A stretch of DNA of 64,000 bases. Origin: Bremia lactucae. Lineage: Eukaryota > Oomycota > Peronosporomycetes > Peronosporales > Peronosporaceae. Shown here one piece after another: positions 42,616 to 54,180 of the stretch. The position numbers were made by a program, and so were the translations under genes. The stretch spans positions 904,360 through 968,359 of the forward strand of contig NW_027152030.1 of assembly GCF_004359215.1 (NCBI RefSeq), in the 5' to 3' direction. The notes beneath the pieces are model-generated. The model made no database searches. It was given only the letters and a program-made list of their open reading frames with translations, and was not told where the DNA came from. How positions within the stretch are numbered: position 1 is the first letter of the stretch; every line of letters begins with the position of its first letter.

Positions 42616-42723
42616 TTGGATTACCATGGCTTAGAAAGTACGAGCCATGCATGAACTTGCAGAATCAAGCCGTGACGATGCCTGCCTCTCGTTCATCAGA
42701 TGACCATTTGATCAATATCTAGG
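42121..42723 (+). pseudogene. Gypsy-A protease region, copy A2
   Basis: After a frameshifted linker, LVDCGAS...FIRHQSLEGR (42390-42435) is the retropepsin active-site region with Cys in place of the usual Ser/Thr after Asp. The rest is open to 42723: TVRLATGASVTVKKR, YTFEAKEYDNNFIVLDLDD, NLNVILGLPWLRKYEP. A frameshift between GAS and FIRHQ and a stop at the end break continuity with RT. Confidence 0.75.
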
Positions 42724-45184
42724 GGCGTTCACAAGGTTGTGAATGCTACGGGTGAGTGCGATGGCCTCACTTGTGGTTCGGTCGTTAGCATGACTGCACA
42801 AGACCTCAGTGCCCAACATATTGTGGAGTTAGATCCCGAAGGCTATGCACAAACACATGAAGCGTCGAGGTTTGACCACTTGAATAAGTTGAGTGGTACA
42901 AAACAAGGATGCTTGCTTAAAAAGCAACATCCAAGAAAGTTTAAAACGCCAGTCTATTAAAGACAGCTCTAGATCGACTTCGTAGAGGATCTCGCTGTGG
43001 TAGCGCAACCGCAGCTAGAAGCAGTTGAAGAGGATACTCCCCAAATATTTTTTGCGGGAATAAGTCCGCGGAAACCTGTGGTCAAAAGTTTCCAGGTACC
43101 TTTGAAATAAGTTCCAAAAGAGAAACTGAGACAAAAAATGTCTCAGTAAACAAATGGATCAAGTGTAGGTGCTTATACATTTGATCTTATAGCGTCCCCG
43201 AAGTTAACTTCGGAGACAACTCAATTGCCAACGCTAGAACCGAAACGGTTCTTGCGTGATTGGCGTAGTGGCAAATTTAAGAAGATCTGCGTACGTGTCA
43301 CAGATGACAACTACATGGCTGATATTCGGTCGGCAAGAATATTATCTGAGAACAAACGGGTTCGAAGCTGCTCATCGATGGACGAAAGTGTCCTCGATGA
43401 GAAAACTCGGATGAAACGTTTTACGTCCCAATCCTGAGAGTCTCTGAAGACAAACCCTTTATGAAAGGATTTAATAATTTTAAAGGTGTCCTTTCTGAAT
43501 TCGTACCGAGCGAGTTTGCTTAAGGTTAAAGGCACTCGACACGTGATCGACCTAATTTCAGGTTCGAAATACTTTGTGATGGAGCAATGGCCATTGCCTC
43601 CGGAACAAGTAACAGCGATCGACAAATTCTTTGCCGAACGCTTAGCAGTGATCTATGTGAGAAAGTCAATTTCCCCACATAGCTCTCCGACCTTCTGTGT
43701 ACGCAGAAACAGGAGTATGGTGGATAGTGCATGGATGCAATAAACTGAACGCTGCAACCGTACCGGCTCAAACGCCGATACCACGAAAAGACGTAATCAT
43801 TGATGGTATGTCTAAGAGTACTATCGTTTCGTCAAAGGATCTGACGGATGGTTTTTATCAGATCCTTATACGTAAACAAGTTATTATGTTCACAGCAGTA
43901 AGCACCCCAAGCGGTACGCTATAAGAGTGGCTAGTCATGCGTTCGTATCGTCAATTGCCAATATTGGGAGCCAAGCACCCAAAAAAGCGATCGATTATTG
44001 AACAACGGATTAAGTGTAGGCGCTCATTTGCTTGATCTGATGGCGCCGCTGAAATTAACTTTGCAGTCAACACAATTGTCAACGCTAGAACCGCGACAGG
44101 GGCTTAGTTATGCCCCTGCGACATTTAACAAATATGTAACCAATCTTATAAGATCAGTGCGGGATTTTCCACCGAGCTATTTTGATGACGTCTTGTTCGT
44201 AGCAGAGCCATGAATCAAAAGTCGGATGTTGAAGTACATCGTACCACGTCCGAAAGGTTCTTACACATATACTTAAGCACAAGCTGTATGCAAATCTCAA
44301 GAAGTGTATATTCGCTGCAAGCGAAATACCACTTCTTGGGTGCATCGTAGGTAAACACGGTTTACGCCCGTATCCAGAAAAGATCAAGGCGATCGCCAAT
44401 TGGCCTGTGCCAGTCTATGTAAAGGGGCTAGGAAAGATCCTCGGTTTAGCGGCGTACCTGCACAAGCACACACGCGATTATTCCAATATGACAGCACATC
44501 TTTCTTCTTTGTTGAAGAAAAATGTTAAGTGGTCATGGAACGCTGATTGTCAGCGTTTCTTCGAGGGGTATTTTTTGTACAAGCTCGATGCAATCACCAA
44601 TCCTGGCGATTGCTGACCAAGACCGACTTTTTCATGTGGTCTGTGACGCCAGCGATTTTGCAATCGGCTGTGCGTTAATGCAATATGACACAGACGGCGC
44701 AGAGCACGTCGTCTGTTATCAATTGCGTCAGCTCCAAACAGCTGGGCGCCCCTTGCATGAAATTCGCTTTGGCTAGTTTAGGGTCTATCTCTTGGGAGAT
44801 AGACCTTTCATTGATAATACGGACCATGCGTCCTTACGCTCGGCCGTAAGCAAACCATACCACAACCACCTCGCAAAGAATGGCGAGATGGTTGTCTTTC
44901 TTCGCGGAATATACTATCTCCGTGGAGTATAAACCAGGACGACTAAAGCCACTGTTGCAACAATAAGTGTTCCGTCGTCAGCATAACTCGACGATGTTAT
45001 AAGAGTTTATCAAGAAGATTAGGTCTTAAAGTGTGGATGGATTACCTTAGAAATCCATCCAAACAATCCTTTAAAGGATTGTCGAAATAGTATCGATCCT
45101 CAACAGATCGATATACAACACACCAGTATGAGTTCGTCCGCAAGTAAATACGTGCTTGCGAAGTGTGTCAATGGATGAAGCCCA
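42724..45184 (+). pseudogene. Gypsy-A RT, RNase H and spacer, copy A2
   Basis: Pre-RT linker 42724-43440. RT: ALLKVKGTRHVIDLI, EQWPLPPEQVTAIDKFFAER (43580-43650), WWIVHGCNKLNAATVPAQTP, STIVSSKDLTDGFYQILI, and the catalytic SYFDDVLF near 44178-44202. Connection GLAAYLHKHTRDYSNM (44445-44490). RNase H CDASDFAIGCALMQYDTD (44644-44695), decayed afterwards. Spacer to 45184. A piece of the pre-RT linker (cf. 43150-43250) is repeated inside RT at about 43985-44095, displacing part of the palm. Multiple stops. Confidence 0.8.
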
Positions 45185-46379
45185 GTGCTTTATCCCGTTC
45201 TCCATTACAACCTCTGCCTGTTCCGGCAGAGTGTTAGCAGTCTGTATCCATGGACTTCGTCTTCTGATTTCCCGACGACGAACATAAGAACAATAGTATT
45301 CTTGTTATTTGTTGATCGTTTCAGAAAAATGGTACATCTTGCTGTAGTAACGGTGTCGATCACAGTCAAACCCTGTCCTCGTGTCTTTGTTGACACAATC
45401 CGCGGACTGGTCTCAGATCGAGATACTAGATTCACGGCGAAATTCTGGCAAACTGTATTAAAATCACTTGGAACACAGTTGAAAATGTCAACTTCTGATC
45501 ATCCCAAATCAGACGGTCAGACGGAGCGGGCAAACCATATTCCCGATAATATACTTCGCGGATACGTAAGAATTAGTAATAATTGGAGCGATTCTTTCCG
45601 ATGGTAGACTTTGCCACTAACAATTTAGTGCTTGCTTCTACGATGCATACTCCATTTTCGTGAATGGCTTACGCCACCCCAATATACCCACCTTGTTTGG
45701 AAGTGACTATTATTCTAGGACGGAGGGACTCGCTCGAGCAGAGAACCTTCTAGCTCTTGCTCATCACGCATTAGTCCTAAGATCAATGCGATGGATACCA
45801 ATGTTGAGTTAACTAACATTGAAGTGGACAAACTCAGTAATAATAGAAATGCTATTACTGACTTTGACAACATGCTGAAAGACTGCATCGAAACAATATT
45901 ATTTATGAGAACGACAATACTCTCAATAATGAAGAGATTGATTTCGACGCAGTGCGAGCCGGTCGCACGGAAAACAAAATAAGACCGAGTCAGCAGGTGA
46001 TTAATTACCTGTTGGTTAGAGAAGCATAGGTCCGTCTCGTACTGGATTCTATCGCTGATGCGGTGGACCGACAGAAACGAACTCTGGCAAAAATTGAAGA
46101 GCAAACATGCTATCATTTAGTGTTAATGACCTTGTCATACTATCTACGGTAAACCTACCAAAGCACGTAGTGACGAATGTAGGCGGTAATAAATTAGTGC
46201 CCAGGTATATCGGCCCGTTTCGTGTATTACATCGCCAAGGCAATGCATACACGATCGAGCTGCCTTGTAGTATGCGTACGCATCCTACCTTTTATGTTGG
46301 GCGTCTCCACCCATCAGTACGAGGCTTCTTCCGATTGCGGATAACACCAGAACGGTCAAGGGCATCAGCCAAAGCCTGA
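45185..46379 (+). pseudogene. Gypsy-A integrase and tail, copy A2
   Basis: H2C2 region is decayed (CEVCQ-like near 45150). Core: LLFVDRFRKMVHLAVVTVS (45298-45355) and DRDTRFTAKFWQTVLKSLGT, then TSDHPKSDGQTERANHI (45490-45540). Hinge 45610-46100 contains VREA and LDSIADAVDRQKRTL. Tail 46107-46320: NDLVILSTVNLPKHVV, RYIGPFRVLHRQGNAYTI (GPF/Y motif), HPTFYVGRLHP. Just after, it runs into the end of an antisense gene (aORF-1). Confidence 0.83.
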
Positions 46380-47680
46380 TGGTTCCGAGCCAAAGACTTA
46401 TTGCCTCGGAACAGGGATTGATTCTCATGAACCAGACGATCCACTCTTTCCTCCAAGAAAGAGATCTTCTGACGAGCTGTCAACAGCTCGCATAAGGGAC
46501 TGATGTGTCCTTTTGTTCGCCAATTGTCAGTCGCAATCTGCGCACAACTTTTCAACTGGTCACGAGAAACATTATCGACCGTCACCGCTAACGCGCGGCG
46601 ACGGGATTGCTCGTGATTAAGATTCTCCCTTACGTATAAAGAGTGTGATTCAAATCACGATGCTGAAGCGGGCTCGTCAAACGAGGTGATTTCGATCTCC
46701 CCCCCTCCACATCCATTGATGGATTCAGGTGGTGGAGAAGCGCTTTCTTTTTTAAAGTTTCTTGAACCATCGTGAGGCAAAGTTGGTTCGAACGAGTTAT
46801 CTCGCTCGTTGGCGAGGGTATCCACCCTCGCATAATAGTTGAAACCTCGTTCCCACTGATGTTGGACGTTCCGGGTCTCGTCTTGCAATACGACGAGACC
46901 CATCCTCCTCGGCAGTAGGTCCATCGGAGAACGAGCGTTCCCCGCGCTCGTGGAAGGATTGGAGGTTCTCATTCCCTTGACCCATCTCGTACGAGATGAT
47001 TTATCTTCAATGGGGATCTTTGAGGGAATATGCTTACTAAGGGGCATGACCTGCACCCTTAAAACAGCATGGGCATGAGTCCCCCCACGACAGGCAAGGA
47101 ATACCTGCCTCTCTAGACAAACGGTGCAACTTATCTGTTCACCGACTAAGGTCCGTATCTCGAAATGTTTTCGGAAAGAATTTAGCTTGTCAAGCCAGAC
47201 CTCACAGCTTATGTTTTGTACATTCTGTACAAAGAATTTCCCAGCTTGAAACAAAGGTTTACATGCTTTGCCTATGTGCAAGTGTACCACCGATGCCGGT
47301 AAAAGGCATCGATGAAGAATCCTTTTTCATTCTTACCAGGCTTGTGAAGCCTGGATGAGTCGAATAACGGAATATGATATTGATCGTTGGTAATACCAGA
47401 CCAACGAATGAGGTTTCTCTTTGAGGGTAACAAGGCCTCTTTTCAAGAGCGAACCGCAGCGTATTGCGGACCCTCTCCTGATGGCTCATGTTAACGTTGA
47501 CGTTAACTTGGCCCTGGGAACCATCCCAAGATTCAATCCTTTTCTGGTGATTCGAACTAGCACCACCAGCAGTACTCTTACCTTCGCGACCACGTAGTCC
47601 TGGTGACGCATACTAATGTCACCAGAGGTGTTCATCGCCCTCAAAGTCATCTGATGATGACTTCCCAAGAAACCTTTCTC
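46292..47680 (-). pseudogene. Gypsy-A antisense gene aORF-1, copy A2
   Basis: Opposite strand to gag-pol, between integrase and the 3' LTR. From the right: CHISGDI-type start region near 47640; VNVNVNMSHQERVRNTLRFA (47510-47450); DAFYRHR block (47300); FVQNVQNISCEVWLDKLNSF (47240-47185); TRWVKGM; VDTLANERDNSFEP (46815-46770); and a separate C-terminal block with coiled coil FLEERVDRLVHENQSLFRGN and basic tail NRKKPRTDG, stop at 46292. Aligns to 51868-52990 and 63108-64000. Frameshifts and stops make it a pseudogene. No known domain. Confidence 0.75.
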
Positions 47681-47689
47681 TATACTCTT

Positions 47690-47783
47690 GTGTACGTGAA
47701 GTTTTGAGGCACCCTACCTAAACTGAAATCAGTGTAAGGTAAACCAGGACTGATCAGTACTAGTAGAAAGATGCCCCGTTACA
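47690..47783 (+). mobile_element. Gypsy-A 3' LTR end (copy A2)
   Basis: TCTATACTCTTGTGTACGTG through GAGGCACC to CCCGTTACA at 47783 corresponds to the same LTR portion retained at 40905-40996. The U3 part, polypurine tract and aORF-1 start are deleted at about 47685. Confidence 0.65.
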
Positions 47784-49164
47784 GCAAAGGTAGTACGTAA
47801 ATTCTCTGAAAATAATCACGTGATTCTGTCAATTACCCCCTGTATCATAGAATTATCTCTTCTTTCAGCCCTGTGAAAGAACATATAATTAGAGCGCGTT
47901 GCTGCAGTACAACGACAAGAAAGAACGATGCTTTATGGGTCAATTTTCCGCTCACCCGCCACCGCGTGCTTGTGCATCTAATTGACGGCAATTTGACGCC
48001 GAACCACTAAAGTGTCGAGCTGTGCCCTGTCCGCACAGTTTACGACACGGATCGCTCAATTAAGCATCTTCTACGCATGCGCATCATGCTGAGTGTATCT
48101 ACACCTAAGACACAGATCCATTGAATTTGCGCGCTGCGCACCTGGCGTCGGAATTGGAAGGACATGGCAGTGATTGCCGCCTCTGGCGACGAAGATAAGA
48201 CTTTACGTGTGATTATATCATGTATCAGGTGGGATCGAAACTGCCTCGCCCTACGAATCGATCTTGCGCAAGGATAGCATGGACATTTACTCGACCTGCC
48301 TGCCTAACCGTAGCTCTAACGTGATGAAGCACGATGCGTTCCCGACAGCTAAGCAATTCAGTTTACGCGCTTCGGCAGCGTATTATCATATTGAGGCGTC
48401 TATGTCTATGCAAATTAGGTCGCGCTTTAAGAACGAGTTTTAGCTACACATGTAAAATTCTTTACAAGCAGTATCAGTATAAACGGTCTTGTATGCGTTT
48501 GTGTTACACGGAGCATATATTTTTTTCAATTTTTTTAAACCTCGTTAGTGCTCTAAATATCAGCGATGCATTGGTGGTTGATAAAGCTGCTACAAATAAC
48601 TCTAGCTATTTTATTCGCGATCGCAGCACAAAGTACCTCAAGTCAACTTTAATCTTACACTTTATATAATATCTTATACTGTTTTTTTAAGCTCTCTGCT
48701 TTACAATCGCAAGAATCTACGAGCATTTGCTTGGGTAATCGAAGCAATACACTGCATCGAGCGAGCCAGAGCATTTGTGACGACCTCCATTTTCCTAACG
48801 TCCATTTAAATAGCAACAAACGGGGTCATTTTTGGCCAATTGAAATACTTCAAACCGAGGGGGGGGTCTAGCAAAACTTTAGGTGGGTCTAGACATTCCT
48901 TTAGTAAATTTCATATCTTTTTAGAATGTAGTCAAAATACGCTTAAGCATAGACCGCTATCGGATTTCTTAAGAGGTATTCCGAGCGCACCTAATCTGAT
49001 CATTTGTAGAAAGTTCAAAAAAAGTCAACTTTCAATTTCTTCGATAGTAAAGTTAGTATTTTAATAAGTTGCATACTTTTTGCATTATCGTAGCATCTTT
49101 TGAATAAAATCCAGTTAAAAATATAAATCCCATTTAAAATGGTTGGTTTAAAATTTGGTGAGCT
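47784..49164. other. Spacer with an unidentified 77-codon open stretch
   Basis: 48213-48443 (plus) is open to a TAG stop without a Met start and reads GIETASPYESILRKDSM, then SLRASAAYYHIEASMSM and RSRFKNEF. Codon use looks gene-like, so it may be a lost exon or the C-terminus of a dead host gene. The flanks 47800-48200 and 48450-49160 show nothing assignable; 48480-49100 is AT-rich. Confidence 0.35.
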
Positions 49165-49620
49165 TACGCTGCAACAGCGCGCAAGTACTATGTGAGCGTG
49201 CCACATTTGGTAGCACCTTGTAGTCCATCCACGAGCTCCATGACTCAAGTAGCTAAGGGTCTTTAGCTACCAAAGGTAATTTAAAGGATTATAATTAGGA
49301 AAAAGTAAGACTGTTTTAATATGATTAGTTTCTACGTAACGATCTTCTATCCACTACTGAACTTATTATATCTATATCTAATTAAGCATGGCGCCTCCTT
49401 GCGCACCGCACAATCGTGTCTTGAAACGATTGGCGGGGTTGATTTAGGCTTAATCAACCAATTAATAGAGCTAATGTCTTATTTCATCAATAATATCAAA
49501 TTTGGTATTATTGGAACTATTAAAGTCAAAATTGTTAAGAAAAAATATATAATTTTGTAGTTCTTAGCTTGTTTCCACGCTTAGCTGGCAGCTGCTTGGA
49601 TCAGTGTAGCTGTCAGTAAG
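49165..49620. mobile_element. Gypsy LTR fragments, mixed orientation
   Basis: 49205-49225 (plus) reads TTTGGTAGCACCTTGTAGTC, a primer-binding-site-like motif. 49250-49600 matches, in the same direction, the body of the LTR at 51340-51625 (e.g. GGCGCCTCCTTGCGCACCGC), hence a minus-oriented A-type LTR piece. The two do not belong to one intact LTR. Confidence 0.6.
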
Positions 49621-49690
49621 GCAAATGTTTCAGTAGACGCTTATGAGCTTCTCCGGGGGATATGTCACATCCTATTCCCATTGGAGGTAA
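49590..49690 (+). pseudogene. aORF-1 N-terminal fragment
   Basis: Matches 51905-52010 (GGATCAGTGTAGCTG, GGCAAATGTTTCAGTAGACG, ATATGTCAC.TCCTA), the start region of the aORF-1 copy there. It breaks off at about 49690 where gag-C/protease debris begins. Confidence 0.55.
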
Positions 49691-51208
49691 CTGGTTCCTG
49701 GAACCTCATCGAGGTAATGCACAGACTTATTTTGATGACGTTTTGTCCATTGTCGTGCGGTGTAGGGTCGGTCGGATGCGAAAAACCATATAGACCATTT
49801 GCGAGCAGTGCGCTTGCAGCATTCAGTGAATCGTTATTGAAACGAGTGTCACTCGACGGAGTACGTGCCGTTCCACCTCCTTTTTCTGAGTCGGATTTAT
49901 TAACTCAGACATTCCAATATCTAACACATTGACAGATTAAGTCAGTGATCCGCGCCAATAGCGCTTTTGTCGCCTAGCAAAGGTGGGTTCTTGACTCTCC
50001 AATACATTGCGCGTGGCGCCTAAGGTCTTAGACCTCCAATCGATCCATAGCTCATGGCGTTCAAGCCAGGCCATTCAAAGGATGAGATCATATCTCGAAT
50101 CCAGATCAAGGATGAGACAGCGTTCCATCATATCAAAGTCCAGAAACTTCACACCTAAGTTCAACGGAACTTTATGTTCAGTGACATGAGTCCCAGTCGC
50201 TAGGCGAACAGTGGTTCTGTCACTTTTATGCGCTACAAGCGCGTTAATCTATTGTTGTTTTTTATACTCCGCAAGAAGAATAGCAATCTTGTTCCCTTAA
50301 GGGAAATACATCGACCATAATTACAAGACGCTACTGAGTCAATTAAAGCTGTCCATGGCTTATCAAAGCCCTTCACAGTCGCTTTAGCGACTAACAAGCC
50401 AGGCTTGTAATCACGCCCAGTGCCATTGCGAACTGAGCTAATTGGGGCTAGGTCCTGTTAACTTTGGCCTCCTATAGGTTCAAAAGAGCCTAGGTCTTTT
50501 CCAGTAGAGCGCCCCGCACCAACTGGTATCGACGTTGCCCCGCACCGTACCAGATTTCTGGTATAGGTCGGAATTGGTGCTCTTTCGAGCTTTCCCATAT
50601 TTCGTAAGGAACAGGTTGGACGTAAATGTTTCGTGCTTCCGCACATATAACATCGACGAATATTCTTACACTTTTTTATGACTTGGAGTGCCTCTTCTCC
50701 TTCCTCAACAAAGCTTAGATCCATGGATTCCGGTCTATTAGACGGTACCCATGTGCTTAAAGAGCTTGTTCGGTAAACAGGCGTGCTAACACGAGCAGAC
50801 TTAAAGTTGAACTCAGCGCGTAGCGCTATGGCAACTGCCTCTTCAAAAGCAGCAGGATGGGATCGGAATAATTTCGCCCGGGCAACGCCCTTGTTATAAA
50901 ACCCCACAAAAACTGTTACGACGACTGCTTCTTGCACCGGGTCTTATTGCATAGATGCGATAAGAGTTCTCAACTCCTAAATATAGTACTCTAGGGTTCG
51001 TTTACCCTGTTGAATCGCTATGAACCGTGATCGCATGCAAAAAGCCTGATCAGGCGGTGCAAATATGCTGGTCATTTGCTGTTCAGCGAATCCCATGAGG
51101 AAAAGCGTCGTTTATATGAATTAAATCAGGTAGAGATGTACCGGGTTTGTATAGATACCACTACTTAATCCTAACCCTGTCCGATCAGGAAGGATTCATA
51201 TTGCATAA
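49691..51208 (-). pseudogene. Gypsy-C gag and protease remnant
   Basis: Minus strand: decayed Gag N-terminus (51205-50940); an open 159-codon stretch 50937-50458 with VARAKLFRSHPAAFEEAVAI, AEFNFKSARVSTPVYR, PESMDLSFVEEGEEAL and the CCHC knuckle CYMCGSTKHLRPTC; then protease WTALIDSVAS (Gly of Asp-Ser-Gly replaced by Val, ~50365-50335); and, near 50095-50040, a frameshifted LGMAWLERHEPWIDW-type motif. Third Gag type in the window, related to 16004-16237. Confidence 0.78.
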
Positions 51209-51722
51209 ACGTAACGGGACACTTTTCACCAGTCTGATCAGTACAAGTAACCATGCTCTGATTACAGTGTCGGTGAGGCGCCTCGAAACTTTACGTACAC
51301 AAGAGTACAGAGGAAGTTTTTATGAAGCTAAGGGTCTCAAGCTCAAAGGCCTAGACTAAGTCTTTAAAATAGAGAAAAAGGAAAACTGTATTAATATATA
51401 TGTTTCCTACGTAACGATCGTCTATCTACTTTTGAACTTATTATATTAATAATTAACTAAGTATGGCGCCTCTTTGCGCACCGCACAATCGTGTCTAATA
51501 AAGATTGACGGGGTTGATTTAGACTTAAATTAATCAATTAATAGAGACAATGTCTTATTGCATCAATCTTACCAAATTTGGTAATATTGGAACTAGTTAA
51601 GGCAAAATTAATAGATAATAATTTTGTACTTCTTTTATTTTTCCTCTCATAGGGAAAAAAACTATTCTTTTATTTTTCCTCTCATAGGGAAAAAAACTAA
51701 TGTAACGGGACACCCCATTACA
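51209..51722 (-). mobile_element. Gypsy-A LTR
   Basis: Minus strand starts TGTAATGGGGTGTCCCGTTAC at 51722 and ends GTCCCGTTACG near 51209; body homologous to 57133-57647. Preceded on the minus strand by the purine-rich TATAAGAGGGGTCA (about 51736-51723), so it is a 3' LTR whose element lies to the right (aORF-1, then B-type pol). Carries a 35-bp tandem duplication. Confidence 0.8.
51631..51700. repeat. 35-bp perfect tandem duplication in a Gypsy-A LTR
   Basis: Units 51631-51665 and 51666-51700, each with TCTTTTATTTTTCC and TCTCATAGGGAAAAAAACTA, lie within ~90 bp of the LTR start. Identity implies a recent event; not seen in the other A LTRs here. Confidence 0.85.
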
Positions 51723-51867
51723 TGACCCCTCTTATATTACAGTCAATATAGTGACTGATATAGCGTTACAGGAAATACTATTATGTCTTTCTCTGTATTT
51801 TGCACTAATGGTTATAATCAAAATACCGATTTTTTTTCATTAATCGAATTTGATTAAAATCAACATG

Positions 51868-52990
51868 GCGACTCACAAGTCTGTGCACGTGGTCCGTGAG
51901 ACAGCAAGCTGGTAGCTGCACGGATCAGTGTAGCTGCAGTAAGGCAAATGTTTCAGTAGACGCCATTCGTCTAGTGCGGGAAATATGTCACTTCCTACTC
52001 CCAAGGAGGTGGCTGAAACATGTCATCTGTTGATGACATTGCAGTAGCGGTGACAAGTCAACTGTTACACCAATTGCAGGTGACTTGACCATGTCACCGG
52101 CATCGCCCGACACAGTGTCTACTGTAAAGGTGGCCGGATCACCCGGCGCCGAGTCCGTTAAACTTTTGGGCTCTAACGTGACAGCTAGAGAGGTGATGAC
52201 GAGGTCGTTCGATCGTCAGACCTCTTTTGTGGAGAGTCATTTGATGATGAATCCGTTCGCGAAAAGAAGAGTGTTGGTGGTGGTGGTAGTTTGCATCACC
52301 AGGAAAGGAGTGATTCTAGGGATCGCTCCCAGGGGCAAGTTAACGTTAACGTTAACATGAGCCAACAGGAGAGGGACCGCAATACGTTGCAGTTCGCTCC
52401 TGAAAAGAGGCCGTGGTTTCCCTCTAAGGGCAACCTATTTCGTTTATCTGGTATGACCAACGATTGATTTCATATTCCGTTATTCGACTCATCCCGGCTT
52501 CACGTGCCTGGTGAGGGAAGAGAGGAATTCTTCATCGATGCTTTTTTCCGACAGCGAGGTACTCTTCAAAAACGGGCAAAGGATGTCAAACCTTTGTTCG
52601 AAGCTTGGACAGCCTTTGTACAGAATGTACAAAACATAGGCTGTGAGGTCTGGCTTGACAAGATAAATGCTTTCGGTGAAAGATTCGAGAAATGGAACGT
52701 AGTCGGTGCACGCTACAAGTTGCATTGTTTGTCAAGAGAGTCAGGGTAACCTCGACTCTCATGGGGGGACTCATGTTCACGCTGCTTTTAGGGAGTATTT
52801 CATGCCCCTTAGGAGGCATGCTCCTTTTAAAATCCTCATTGGAGGACGCTTATCTTATGTGAGATGCGCTAAAAATTAAGAATCTCAAATCTTTTTCGAT
52901 CGCGGGAAGCACTCGTTCTCTGATGGACCCTCCGTTGAGGAGGGTGGGTCTAGTCGTACTGACGAATGAGACCAGGAATGTCCATCAACA
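51868..52990 (+). pseudogene. Gypsy-A antisense gene aORF-1, copy 2
   Basis: Possible start at ATG 51868 (MATHKSVHVVRETASW), ~130 bp from the polypurine tract. Blocks: a charged N-terminal region; VNVNVNMSQQERDRNTLQFAP with EKRPWF (52331-52410); EEFFIDAFFRQR (52520-52555); AWTAFVQNVQNIGCEVWLD and KINAFGERFEKW (52606-52695); decayed C-terminal half to 52990. Stops and frameshifts throughout. At 52990 it is fused to aORF-2 of family B in the same orientation. Confidence 0.72.
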
Positions 52991-52994
52991 ACTA

Positions 52995-53190
52995 GAGTAG
53001 CGACCATTCGCGAGAGCGCTGCCCATAAAGACGCAGCTGCTTCTTAGTTGGGTAGAATTACAACTCCTGTCGTTGAGATTATCATTCAAAATGGGCCACA
53101 CGCAGAAGATCCTGAGCGTGAAGCGACGGAACGTGAACGTGTCCAGTCGGTGTCACAACCCAGTCGTATTGAACGCGGCTATGTCACTGG
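52995..53190 (+). pseudogene. aORF-2 fragment fused behind aORF-1
   Basis: GRITTPVVEIIIQNGPHAED and RERVQSVSQPSRIERGYVTG match the aORF-2 block at 25460-25615. It ends at 53190, where Gypsy-B pol begins on the minus strand. The coiled-coil half is missing. Confidence 0.75.
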
Positions 53191-54180
53191 TCCTTTACCG
53201 TGTCTGGGTCTGCTCGTACACCCTGTGTACCTACGACGCAGCCCAATACAGATATCTCGGGGACCCCTATGACGCACTTTTGCAAGTTGACGTAATATTG
53301 GGCGTCATCCAGAGTCTGCAACACAGCGTCCAATGACGCTTGTGCGACTCTATTTCGCTCAAACCGTCCTTGGCCTTACTATGAACAAATATATAGTCAA
53401 AGTAATGGGGCGCATAGGCACGGTGCTGACGCAGCACGTGAGCCACCACTCGATTGAATGTCGCTGGGGCGTTTTTCATAGCTTGGGCATCACAACCCAC
53501 TCTCACAGCAAACCGCTTGCGGTGCTTACAGCCGTTTTAGCTTCGTTGAAGTCTCTCATGGGTACTTATCTTTTTAACTCAAGGCGGAAAAGATAGTTGA
53601 CTTCCCATAGAGCTCAACAGAGCATCTTTCGGGAATCGGCGTTTGCGCCGGTATGGTCGCCGGATGTCAGCTTATTGTAAGCATGAATCATGCGCTATCC
53701 ACCTGGGGCTTTACGCACACATATGGTCGGGCTGCATTCAGGCGACTTGCTCTCACGCACCTGTCCCGCCTTGGCCGCTTGTCGAAAAACTCATCAATAT
53801 TATCGATTTTTTTTCTTTCGGCAAAGGCCATTGCCTGGTCACACCATATTTAGTTCAAGTTCCAAATCAAAATTCGTGCCCGATGACCCTATCTGCTGGT
53901 AGGCGGCTCGGCACTTGTTCTGGGAGCACAGTGCGATGTTTCCACAGAACAACCTCAAAGAACGGACTGTCTCTCAAGACATCCGAGCCTTTGCAGCGAA
54001 CCGTTTCTTTTTGTCCACTTCTAGGACGCTCTCGACCATTCTGGACGACGAGCAACAGTCCTCCAAATTCTTCTCTGGAACTGGTGTGACTATTTCGTGG
54101 ATCTTTCCTTCCTTTAACTCGGCAAGGAACAGATCCCACGACATCTCCGGGAGTGCTCGTATCTCCTCGGCAGATTAAAG
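53191..54180 (-). pseudogene. Gypsy-B reverse transcriptase fragment
   Basis: Aligns with 29325-30250 of the main copy: KNAPATFNRVVAHVLRQHRA and the YxDD loop as HYFDYIFVHS (Asp to Tyr change, near 53405-53375), DALLQVDV... shadow on plus. The RT N-terminus VPSRLPADRVIGHEF lies near 53905-53865. Truncated before RNase H on the left at the aORF-2 junction. Confidence 0.8.
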
